64,000 bases of DNA from Pseudolabrys sp. GTDB lineage: Bacteria > Pseudomonadota > Alphaproteobacteria > Rhizobiales > Xanthobacteraceae. Both the position numbers and the translations under genes were made by a program. Location of the stretch: positions 62,001 to 126,000 of the forward strand of contig JALHRB010000004.1 of NCBI GenBank assembly GCA_022841665.1, written 5' to 3'. Below the pieces are notes generated by a model. That model saw nothing but the letters and a program-made list of their open reading frames with translations. It did not search any database and was not told the origin of the DNA. Shown one piece after another: positions 28,731-43,447 of this stretch (positions are counted from its first letter, which is position 1; each line of letters starts with the position of its first letter).

Positions 28731-29354
28731 ATGATCGGCCGTCCCAAATTCGTCCTCGCTTCCGGCTCGCCGCGCCGGCTGGCGCTGATCAATCAGGCCG
28801 GCATCGAGCCGGACGCGCTCAAGCCCGCCGACATCGACGAGACGCCCAAGCGCGGCGAGATTCCGCGCGCCTATGCCAACCGGCTGGCGCGCGCCAAGGC
28901 CGAGGCGGCGCTCGCCAACGTGTCGCTCGACGACGAGTTGCGCGGCGCCTTCATCCTCGCCGCCGATACGGTGGTGGCGGTCGGCCGCCGCATCCTGCCG
29001 AAGGCGGAACTGCTCGACGAGGCGGGCCAGTGCCTGCGTCTCCTGTCCGGCCGCAACCACCGCGTCTACACCTCGATCTGCCTGGTGACGCCGAAGGAGG
29101 CGTTCCGCCAGCGGCTGGTCGAGACGCGCGTGCGCTTCAAGCGCCTGTCGGAAGAGGACATCGAATCCTACCTCGCCTCCGGCGAATGGCGTGGCAAGGC
29201 CGGCGGCTATGCCGCGCAGGGCATCGCCGGCACCTTCATCGTCAAGCTGGTCGGTTCCTATTCGAATGTCGTCGGCCTGCCGCTCTATGAGACCATGCAA
29301 TTGCTCGGCGGCGAGGGCTACCCGATCCGCTTCGGCTGGCTCAACGCGGTCTAG
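28731..29354 (+). CDS. maf: Maf-like nucleoside triphosphate pyrophosphatase
   Basis: [37 protein letters not shown]... Confidence 0.92.
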   Translation: MIGRPKFVLASGSPRRLALINQAGIEPDALKPADIDETPKRGEIPRAYANRLARAKAEAALANVSLDDELRGAFILAADTVVAVGRRILPKAELLDEAGQCLRLLSGRNHRVYTSICLVTPKEAFRQRLVETRVRFKRLSEEDIESYLASGEWRGKAGGYAAQGIAGTFIVKLVGSYSNVVGLPLYETMQLLGGEGYPIRFGWLNAV

Positions 29355-29461
29355 TCGTCATTCCGGGACGGCGCGCAGCGCCGGACCCGGAATCCGGATG
29401 CGCGCACGGTCTATGTTCTGGATTCCGGGTTCGCTCGCTGGCGCTCGCGCCCCGGAATGAC
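29355..29461. repeat. Intergenic paired palindromic repeat (copy 5)
   Basis: gtcattccgggacggcgcgcagcgcc ... cgccccggaatgac inverted ends. Confidence 0.75.
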
Positions 29462-29475
29462 CAATAATTAGCGCC

Positions 29476-31005
29476 ATGAACATCGCGCTCTGGCTCTCGC
29501 GTTCCGGCCTCAGTCATCCCGCGCTTCCGGCCCTTGCTTCCGGCACGCACGTCGTCGCGACCTATGGCGATCTGGCGGGCCGTGCGGCGCGGCTGGCCGG
29601 CGCGCTGCGCGAGCAGTTCAAGCTCGCGCCGGGCGAGCGCGTGGCGGTCGTCGCCAAGAACACGCCCGCCTATCTCGAATTGCTCTACGGCATCTGGCAC
29701 GCAGGCCTTGCCGCGGTGCCGGCCAATGCCAAGCTGCACGGCGCCGAACTTGGCTACATTTTGGAAAACTCCGGCGCGCGCGTCTGCTTCGTGTCGGAAG
29801 GACTCGATGCCGAGATCGCACCGCATGCACCGACAAGCCTTGAACGCATGATCGTCATCGGCGGCGTCGGCTACGAAGCGCTGTTCGCCGCCGATCCGAT
29901 CGCGGCGGTGCCGCGCACGGGCGACGATTTCGCCTGGCTGTTCTACACCTCGGGCACCACCGGTCGCCCGAAGGGCGCCATGCTCACGCATCGCAATTTG
30001 GCGGCGGCGAGCTTTGCCTATGCCATGGAGGTCGATCCGATCGCGCCCGGCGATGCGATCGTGCACGCCGCGCCGATGAGCCACGGGTCCGGCCTCTACA
30101 TCATGGCGCATGTTGCGCGCCTCGGCGTGCAAGTGGTGCCGGAATCGGGCGGCTTCGAGCCTGAGGAGATTTTCGGTCTGTTCGACGCCTGGCCGCGCGC
30201 GTCGATGTTCGCCGCGCCGACCATGATCAAGCGGCTGGTCGCGTGCCCGAACGACTGCCGCGTGGAGAACATCCGCACGCTGATCTGGGGCGGCGCGCCG
30301 ATGTATGTCGAGGACGCGCTCGCCGCGCTCGACCGCTTCGGTCCGCGGCTCGCGCAAATTTACGGGCAGGGCGAAGCGCCCATGACCATCACCACGCTTT
30401 CGAAGCAGGACATTGCCGACCGCGCGCATCCGCGCTGGCGCGAACGGCTGGCCTCGGCCGGCCGTCCTTATGCGAGCGTCGAGGTAACGATCGCCGATGC
30501 GCAAGACCTTCCCCTGCCAGCGGGCGCGATGGGCGAAATCCTTTGCCGTGGCGATGTCGTGATGCCGGGCTACTGGCAGAACGCGGAGGCCAGCCGCGCG
30601 GCGCTGCGCAGCGGCTGGCTGCACACCGGCGACGTCGGCGCCTTCGACACGGAAGGCTACCTGCATCTCAAGGACCGCTCCAAGGACCTGATCATCTCCG
30701 GCGGCTCCAACATCTATCCGCGCGAGGTCGAGGAGGTGCTGCTCATGCACCCGCAGGTGCGCGAGGTCTCCGTCATCGGCCGCCCCGACCGCGAATGGGG
30801 CGAGTTGGTGGTCGCCTACGTGGTCGGCGATGCGAGCCCGGCAGCGCTCGATGCGCTCTGCCTCGAGCGCATCGCGCGCTTCAAGCGCCCGAAGGACTAT
30901 GTCTTCGTCGGCGCGCTGCCGAAGAACAATTACGGCAAGATCCTCAAGACGGAGCTACGCGCCGCCGACGCAAAGCGCGCGGAAAATATGGGCATTCCGG
31001 GCTAG
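29476..31005 (+). CDS. AMP-dependent synthetase / acyl-CoA ligase
   Basis: FYTSGTTGRPKGAMLTHRNL; DVGAFDTEGYLHLKDRSKDLIISGGSNIYPREVEEVL. Confidence 0.93.
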   Translation: MNIALWLSRSGLSHPALPALASGTHVVATYGDLAGRAARLAGALREQFKLAPGERVAVVAKNTPAYLELLYGIWHAGLAAVPANAKLHGAELGYILENSGARVCFVSEGLDAEIAPHAPTSLERMIVIGGVGYEALFAADPIAAVPRTGDDFAWLFYTSGTTGRPKGAMLTHRNLAAASFAYAMEVDPIAPGDAIVHAAPMSHGSGLYIMAHVARLGVQVVPESGGFEPEEIFGLFDAWPRASMFAAPTMIKRLVACPNDCRVENIRTLIWGGAPMYVEDALAALDRFGPRLAQIYGQGEAPMTITTLSKQDIADRAHPRWRERLASAGRPYASVEVTIADAQDLPLPAGAMGEILCRGDVVMPGYWQNAEASRAALRSGWLHTGDVGAFDTEGYLHLKDRSKDLIISGGSNIYPREVEEVLLMHPQVREVSVIGRPDREWGELVVAYVVGDASPAALDALCLERIARFKRPKDYVFVGALPKNNYGKILKTELRAADAKRAENMGIPG

Positions 31006-31045
31006 TAAATCGGGGTTGATGTGGGCTTCCGGCTGGCCTATTCCT

Positions 31046-31066
31046 AAGGTCCATAAATATGACCTT
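31046..31066. promoter_or_regulatory. Inverted repeat AAGGTC-N9-GACCTT, candidate operator
   Basis: Located 17 bp upstream of the LigB-like dioxygenase ATG. Confidence 0.4.
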
Positions 31067-31083
31067 TCTGGAGTGGACGCGCC

Positions 31084-32073
31084 ATGGCCGACATCGTGCT
31101 CGCAATCGGAACCTCGCATAGCCCGCTTCTGAACAGTCCGGCCGAGGATTATCCCAAGCACGCCGCCATCGACGCTTCCGGCCGCAAGCTGCTCGACAAG
31201 AACGGCAAGCCCTGCACCTACGGCGACCTCTTGGAAAGGGCCGACCCTTCCATCAAGAGCCAGATCGAGCCCAAGGTGCTGGAGGAGCGCTCGGCCCGCT
31301 GCACGGCCAACATCGAACGGCTGTCGCGCGAGATGGCCGACGCCAGGCTCGACGCGCTCATCATCATCGGCGACGACCAGCACGAGCAGTTCTTCGACGA
31401 CAACATGCCGGCGATCCTGATCTATTGGGGCGAAACGATCGAGAACAACCTGCTCCACATGGACGAGGACGCGCCGCAGTTCTGGCGCAAGGCGCGATCG
31501 CAGTATCACGAGACCGCGCAGCCGCGGCAGTACCCGGTCGACGCCAAGCTCGGCCTGCACTTGATCGAAAGCCTGATCGAGCAGGGCTTCGACATCAGCC
31601 AGGCCAAGCGGCTCTCGAAGGAGCACGGCGAAGGCCACGCCTTCGGCTTCGTGCACCGGCGCATGATGGACGACGCGCACATCGTTCCGATCGTGCCGGT
31701 CGCGCTCAACACCTACTTTCCGCCCAATCAGCCGCGCCCGCGCCGCTGCTACGAACTGGGCAAAGCGATCCGCGCGGCAGTGCGCAGCGGCCCGAGCGGC
31801 CGCGTCGGCATCCTCGCCTCCGGGGGCTTGAGCCACTTCACCATCGACGAAGAGCTCGACCGCGGCGTGCTCGATGCCTGTAAGACGAACGACGCCGAGG
31901 CGCTATGCGCGATCCCGGTCTCGAAGCTCAACTCCGGCTCGTCCGAAATTCGCAACTGGATCACGGTCGCCGGCGCCGCCTCGCACCTCAACAATGCCTG
32001 GCAGGAGTACATCCCCTGCTATCGTTCGGCCGCCGGCACCGGCTGTGGCATGGGTTTTACGGTCTGGAAATAG
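31084..32073 (+). CDS. Class III extradiol ring-cleavage dioxygenase (LigB-like catalytic subunit)
   Basis: MADIVLAIGTSHSPLLN...DALIIIGDDQHEQFFDDNMPAI...GRVGILASGGLSHFTIDEELDRG. Confidence 0.85.
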   Translation: MADIVLAIGTSHSPLLNSPAEDYPKHAAIDASGRKLLDKNGKPCTYGDLLERADPSIKSQIEPKVLEERSARCTANIERLSREMADARLDALIIIGDDQHEQFFDDNMPAILIYWGETIENNLLHMDEDAPQFWRKARSQYHETAQPRQYPVDAKLGLHLIESLIEQGFDISQAKRLSKEHGEGHAFGFVHRRMMDDAHIVPIVPVALNTYFPPNQPRPRRCYELGKAIRAAVRSGPSGRVGILASGGLSHFTIDEELDRGVLDACKTNDAEALCAIPVSKLNSGSSEIRNWITVAGAASHLNNAWQEYIPCYRSAAGTGCGMGFTVWK

Positions 32074-32100
32074 CGCCGGAATCGTGCGAACTGATGCGGC

Positions 32101-32313
32101 ATGAACGCGATGGAGCGCCAAAAAGCCGAGGCCGCGGGCTGCCCGATCTGCGGCAAGCCGCGCCTTGAGGCGTTCAAGCCGTTCTGCTCCAAGCGCTGCG
32201 CCGACATCGACCTCAACCGCTGGCTCAGCGGTGTCTATGCCGTGCCGGTGAAGGAAGATGAGGACGAGGACGGCAGCCATCCGGCCGAGCCGGGCGAGGG
32301 GGAGCGGTCATGA
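32101..32313 (+). CDS. yacG: DNA gyrase inhibitor YacG (zinc-binding)
   Basis: [31 protein letters not shown]. Confidence 0.93.
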   Translation: MNAMERQKAEAAGCPICGKPRLEAFKPFCSKRCADIDLNRWLSGVYAVPVKEDEDEDGSHPAEPGEGERS

Positions 32314-32837
32314 ACGTCGTCTCGGCGCCGCTGTGGCCCGACCGCTTGTTCGACGTGTTCAAGCGCTCCGACATCCGCCAGGTCGGTTATGTGCCGGACG
32401 CCGGCCACGCCCGGCTGATCGAGCGCTGCCGCGCCGATGCCGGCATCCGCGACGTCGTGCTCACCACCGAGGAGGAAGGCGTGGCGCTGGCCGCCGGCGC
32501 CTGGCTCGGCGGGATGCGCGCCGCGCTGCTGATGCAGTCGAGCGGGCTCGGCAACTGCATCAACATGCTGTCGCTCGCACGCTCTTGCCGCTTTCCGCTG
32601 CTGATGGTCATCACCATGCGCGGCGAGTGGGAGGAGTTCAATCCCTGGCAGGAGCCGATGGGGTCGATCGTCGATCCGGTGCTGAAACTGTGCGAGGCCG
32701 AGGTCTACCGCGCGCGCAAGCCCGACGAGGTCGAGGGCTTGGCCGAGCGCGCCGTGCAGCACGCCTTCGGCGACGAGCGCATCGCCGCGCTGGTGCTGTC
32801 GCAGGAACTGATCGGCCGCAAGGTGTGGACCAAATGA
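32310..32837 (+). CDS. TPP-binding decarboxylase subunit (sulfopyruvate/phosphonopyruvate decarboxylase alpha-like)
   Basis: [16 protein letters not shown]...[42 protein letters not shown] overlap with yacG. Confidence 0.83.
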   Translation: MNVVSAPLWPDRLFDVFKRSDIRQVGYVPDAGHARLIERCRADAGIRDVVLTTEEEGVALAAGAWLGGMRAALLMQSSGLGNCINMLSLARSCRFPLLMVITMRGEWEEFNPWQEPMGSIVDPVLKLCEAEVYRARKPDEVEGLAERAVQHAFGDERIAALVLSQELIGRKVWTK

Positions 32838-33403
32838 GTCTGGAACGCCGCGCCGCCATGGCCGCGCTGCTCGCCGGCCGCGATGACGACCTGCTGGTCG
32901 TGCCCGGCCTCGGCTCGACCTGCTGGGATCTCGCGGCCGCCGGCGACAACGACCGCAATTTCTATCTGTGGGGCGCCATGGGCGGCGCCGCCATGATCGG
33001 CCTTGGGCTCGCGCTGGCGCAGCCGGGCAAGCGCGTCGCCGTCATCACCGGCGACGGCGAGATGCTGATGGGGCTGGGGGCTCTCGCCACCATCGGCATC
33101 CAGCAGCCGCAGAATCTCGCCGTGGTCGTCTTCGACAACGGCGTCTATGGCGAGACCGGCATGCAGGCGAGCCACACCCAAAGCGGCGTCGATCTGGTGG
33201 CGGCCGCGCGCGCCTGCGGGATCGGGACGTGCCTGGACGTGCGGGACGAGGCGGGCCTTGCCGACCTCGCCGGCCGGCTGAAAGCCTTGGCCGGGCCGCT
33301 GTTCGCGCGCGTGGCCATCGACCCCGCCGAGCCGCCGCGGGTGCTGCCGGAGCGCGACGGGGTCGTCCTCAAGCAGCGCTTCCGCGCCGCCATCGGCCTC
33401 TAA
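32834..33403 (+). CDS. TPP-binding decarboxylase subunit (beta-like, TPP-binding motif)
   Basis: FYLWGAMGGAAMIGLGLALAQPGKRVAVITGDGEMLMGLGALATIG...VVVFDNGVYGETGMQASHT; overlaps the alpha subunit. Confidence 0.83.
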   Translation: MSLERRAAMAALLAGRDDDLLVVPGLGSTCWDLAAAGDNDRNFYLWGAMGGAAMIGLGLALAQPGKRVAVITGDGEMLMGLGALATIGIQQPQNLAVVVFDNGVYGETGMQASHTQSGVDLVAAARACGIGTCLDVRDEAGLADLAGRLKALAGPLFARVAIDPAEPPRVLPERDGVVLKQRFRAAIGL

Positions 33404-33503
33404 GTCCTTGGTTTTCCGGGCTTGCGGCCGTTCTGGACAGGCCGGTATCCGCCCTTTATAAAGCCCGCGCTCTGCTTGTCCGCCGGTTCTGGGCGGGCTC
33501 GGC

Positions 33504-33579
33504 GCCCAGGTAGCTCAGTTGGTAGAGCATGCGATTGAAAATCGCAGTGTCGGTGGTTCGATTCCGCCCCTGGGCACCA
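33504..33579 (+). tRNA. tRNA-Phe (GAA)
   Basis: GCCCAGGTAGCTCAGTTGGTAGAGCATGCGATTGAAAATCGCAGTGTCGGTGGTTCGATTCCGCCCCTGGGCACCA; anticodon GAA; CCA encoded. Confidence 0.97.
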
Positions 33580-33766
33580 TTCCTATCTCATAGTTTCTCA
33601 TAACCCGGCCGGAATTTGGTTTAGCGCCTCTCGTGTCTCTGCGCTGCGATGTCCAGGTGAGCGAGAACCGCCGGCGTTCGGGCGGATAGGCTGGCGTGAC
33701 TAAAGTCCGACGGTCTGCTCTTGCTCGCCCACGAATACTCGCCGAAATAGTCGCTGGTAATGCAGT

Positions 33767-34843
33767 TTAATGCTGCTGCGCGAATGCCCACGCCTTGTCG
33801 GCGAGCGGGCGGATCATCTCGGCCTTGGCAGGCGCAAACTCGCTCGTCGCTGTGCCGTCGCGCACGCGGCCGATGATGCCCTGCAGGATCGCGGCGATGC
33901 GGAAGAAATTATAGGCGAGATAGACGGCAAGGTGCGGGCGCGGGTCGAGCCCGGTGCGCGCCACGTAGTCATCGACATAATCCGCCATCGACGGAATGCC
34001 GAGCGCGCCGAGGTCGTGGCCGACCAGCGAGGCTGTGCCGGCCGCGCTCTCCGAGTGCGGCATGTGCCAAGCCATCAGGTGATAGGTGAAGTCGGCGAGC
34101 GGGTCGCCGAGCGTCGACAATTCCCAGTCGAGCACCGCGATGACCTTCGGCGCGTCCTTCGCGATGATGAGGTTGTCGAGCCTGTAATCGCCGTGCACCA
34201 GCCGCGCCGGCCCGGCCGGCGGAATGTGCTTCGGCAGCCAGTCGATCAGCCGCTCCATGGCCTCGATCTTCTCGGTCTCCGAGGCGCGGTACTGCTTCGA
34301 CCAGCGTTCGACCTGGCGCGCGACGTAGTTCTCGCCTTTGCCGAAGTCGGCAAGCCCGATCTCCGCCGGATCGAAAGAATGCAGCCGCGCGATGGTCTCG
34401 TTCATCGAATCGTAGATTGCCGCGCGCTCGGGAGGGCTCGAGCCCGCCATCTGCGGTTCCCAGAACACGCGGCCGTCGGCGAAATCCATCACGTAGAAGG
34501 CGGTGCCCGCCACGCTCTCGTCGGCGCAATAGCAGAGCGGTTCGGCCACTGGAAAGCCTTGCGCGTAAAGCGCGCCGATCACGCGGTACTCGCGGTCGAC
34601 CGCGTGCGCGGACGGCAGCAGCTTGCCCGGCGGCTTGCGCCGCAGCACATAGCGCCGCGCCGGCGTCTCCAGCAGATAGGTAGGATTCGACTGTCCGCCC
34701 TTGAACTGTTTGACCGTCAGCGGGCCGGCAAAGCCGCCGATCTGGCCGGCGAGATATTGCGCGAGCCGTGCCGCGTCGAGCTTGAGCGCGGGGGCCGCCT
34801 CCTTGGTGCCGGAAAAAGCCTGCTGCCGGTCTATCGTCGTCAT
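33767..34843 (-). CDS. Phosphotransferase (APH) family protein, ACAD10/11-like kinase domain
   Basis: FKGGQSNPTYLLETPARRYVLRRKPPGKLLPSAHAVDREYRVI; ARLVHGDYRLDNLIIAKDAPKVIAVLDWELSTLGDPLADF. Confidence 0.92.
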   Translation of the reverse strand: MTTIDRQQAFSGTKEAAPALKLDAARLAQYLAGQIGGFAGPLTVKQFKGGQSNPTYLLETPARRYVLRRKPPGKLLPSAHAVDREYRVIGALYAQGFPVAEPLCYCADESVAGTAFYVMDFADGRVFWEPQMAGSSPPERAAIYDSMNETIARLHSFDPAEIGLADFGKGENYVARQVERWSKQYRASETEKIEAMERLIDWLPKHIPPAGPARLVHGDYRLDNLIIAKDAPKVIAVLDWELSTLGDPLADFTYHLMAWHMPHSESAAGTASLVGHDLGALGIPSMADYVDDYVARTGLDPRPHLAVYLAYNFFRIAAILQGIIGRVRDGTATSEFAPAKAEMIRPLADKAWAFAQQH

Positions 34844-34846
34844 GTC

Positions 34847-35136
34847 TCAGCACGAATCCTTGCGCGTCGTGGCGACTGAAATCGGCGCGTGCAAAACGAC
34901 GATGGCGCGCGCCATGGCGGCGCGGTTGGTCACATCGGCCTCAACCGTAACGGCGCAGCCGCCCGCCGCCTCGATCGACACTTGCAATTCGGCGAGCGGC
35001 TCCACGCGCCGCGCCACCAGTGCACCGCCGCGCCGTTATCCGCCAGCATCCGCGCGAAGTGACGCCCGCGTCCGCTCGACGCACCGGTCACCAGCGCCAC
35101 GCCGCCTTTCAGCCTGAACATATCAGCAGCTTTCAT
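34847..35136 (-). pseudogene. Truncated, frameshifted short-chain dehydrogenase (SDR) fragment
   Basis: N-term MKAADMFRLKGGVALVTGASSGRGRHFARMLADNGAAV then a frame change to ARRVEPLAELQVSIEAAGGCAVTVEADVTNRAAMARA and a premature end. Confidence 0.78.
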
Positions 35137-35429
35137 TCAACGTCCTTCATTAGCATGGCATTTCGCCCCGGAAGCGTTCTTCCGATCGGCAGATACGCGA
35201 ATTTCTGAGGATCGCCGAAAAGAGTGCACCACCGCGACGTCCGCTCGGCGACCTGGAGTAGCTCTGTTCGTTCGACGCCGCAACACCGGAGCAAGAGTCC
35301 GGCCCGTCTCCTTTCAGGTATAGATTGCATTATGAAACTAACTAAGCTAGCTTTAAAAAAGCGGCTCGACGGCGCCTCTTCATAACAGGCACCTTCCTGA
35401 GATTGGCGGGTAGAGTAACGCTCTCTCTC

Positions 35430-35446
35430 AGTTTCATAACGAAACT
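35430..35446. promoter_or_regulatory. Palindrome AGTTTCATAACGAAACT, candidate HxlR operator
   Basis: 6+5+6 perfect inverted repeat 8 bp upstream of the HxlR-like ATG; related half-site tATGAAACT at 35331-35339. Confidence 0.5.
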
Positions 35447-35454
35447 TAGGTTAC

Positions 35455-36621
35455 ATGGAGCCATCGCGTTTGGCAACAATCAAGTCGAAACAAAAAGAGG
35501 GTAAGTCAGGAGGCCGGCGGAACGGCCGAGGCGGGCGGCCGTCCGTGGACCTGGACGAGGCGAAACCTCGTCAGATATCATCGGTCATTCGGGCGCTCGA
35601 CGTTTTGTCGGATCCCTGGTCGTTCCTGGTGTTACGCGAGGCTTTCTTCGGCGTGCGCCGGTTCGATGGCCTGCAGCGAAATTTGGAGATTGCGCGCAAC
35701 ATCCTCTCGAGCCGCTTGACGCGGCTTGTCGCGGAGGGGCTGCTCGAGAGGCAGCTCTATATGGCGCGCCCGCCGCGCTTCGAATACCGCCTGACGGATC
35801 AGGGGCGCGACTTTTTTCCTCCGATTGTCGGATTGGTGACGTGGGGAGATCGTTGGCGGCCGCGAAAGTCGGGCCCGCCGCTCGATCTGACCCACAAGGA
35901 CTGCGGTAAGACGCTCGCCCCCCGCGTCGTCTGCGGTGCCTGCAAACACCCCCTCTCGCCCTTTGATGTCGAATTCGAAAATGGGCCGGGAGCCGGAACG
36001 GAAACCGACTTTCACGCGCCCACCACGCGGCGTCGCGACAGCGAACAGAACTGGTTGAGAGGCCGGCCGTGCTCGGTGGCGAGCACGTTGAAGGTAATCG
36101 GCGACCGCTGGAGTCTAAGAATTCTTCGCGAATGCTTCGTCGGCGTGAAGCGATTCAAAGATTTCCAGAGCAGTCTCGCGATCGCGCGGAATATTCTGAG
36201 CGACCGCCTCGATCTTCTCTGCAAAGAAAAGATCCTGGTGCGCCGGCGATACCAGGATCGGCCGCCACGTTTCGAATATGTCCTGACGCCCGCCGGCTAC
36301 GATCTTTATGCGAGCCTGGTGCTGTTCATGGCCTGGGGAGACAAATGGCGCAGTCCGCCTGAAGGCGTTCCCCTGAAACTGCGGCACAAATTGTGCGGCC
36401 AGGAAGCCACGCCGGTCCTGGTGTGCGGCAATTGCGGCGGTCCGGTCAGAACGGACAATGTGGCTTATCACATGCACTACAAATTTGACGGTCAAAAACC
36501 GGCCGCGAAATCCAAGGGGGCCGCGAAATCCAAGGGCGCCGCGCGATCCAAAGCGGCCGCAGGCGCGCGCAAGCGGAAACCTACCGCACCAGCATTAGCG
36601 AAAGCTGCGGCACATAGGTGA
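35455..36621 (+). CDS. Double HxlR-family winged-helix transcriptional regulator
   Basis: Two HxlR modules: SSVIRALDVLSDPWSFLVLREAFFGVRRFDGLQRNLEIARNILSSRL... and ASTLKVIGDRWSLRILRECFVGVKRFKDFQSSLAIARNILSDRL...; each followed by a CX9CX2C motif. Confidence 0.88.
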   Translation: MEPSRLATIKSKQKEGKSGGRRNGRGGRPSVDLDEAKPRQISSVIRALDVLSDPWSFLVLREAFFGVRRFDGLQRNLEIARNILSSRLTRLVAEGLLERQLYMARPPRFEYRLTDQGRDFFPPIVGLVTWGDRWRPRKSGPPLDLTHKDCGKTLAPRVVCGACKHPLSPFDVEFENGPGAGTETDFHAPTTRRRDSEQNWLRGRPCSVASTLKVIGDRWSLRILRECFVGVKRFKDFQSSLAIARNILSDRLDLLCKEKILVRRRYQDRPPRFEYVLTPAGYDLYASLVLFMAWGDKWRSPPEGVPLKLRHKLCGQEATPVLVCGNCGGPVRTDNVAYHMHYKFDGQKPAAKSKGAAKSKGAARSKAAAGARKRKPTAPALAKAAAHR

Positions 36622-36783
36622 TCACCAGCAGCGTCAGCAGATTGATCACGAGAAAAGGCATCACGCCGTAAAACAGATCGCGCATCGATACGCCGAACAA
36701 AGAGTGCGCCGCGAGCGCCGCGGCCCATGATCTCGCCGGCAAGGATGAAAAACGGCACGGCCACGAGGGGGTAGCCGTCATGG
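36581..36783 (-). pseudogene. Remnant of TRAP transporter large permease (DctM)
   Basis: Minus-strand fragments VAVPFFILAGEIMGRGAR (one frame) and SLFGVSMRDLFYGVMPFLVINLLTLLVITYVPQLSLMLVR* (another frame), with the intervening protein missing. Confidence 0.72.
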
Positions 36784-37114
36784 AGAGCTTATAGGCCAGG
36801 TGCGATTCCGCCCTTGGCAATATTGTAATATTATCAAATAAAATCAATTGCTTAGAACCATGCGGCGCGTCCGTTTGGTGTGCGACTAAAGAATATATCT
36901 GCCGCCCGGGAACCAAACGCCGGTTCGCGAATTTTCTTCTTCGGCGTGATGTACGCGGGGGGAACGCAAACGCAGCCATCGACGACGCATGTTCCAAACC
37001 TACCGTTGCCGCCTCCACGGAGGGGTGAACGGCAGCGAAGGTCGGCGCGGCTGTCTTAAGCATTCCTTGGCCAGCAACCGGTCGCGGTAAGGGCGGCAAC
37101 GGAGGATTAATAAG

Positions 37115-43438
<6,324 letters not shown>

Positions 43439-43447
43439 GGCCGCCCG

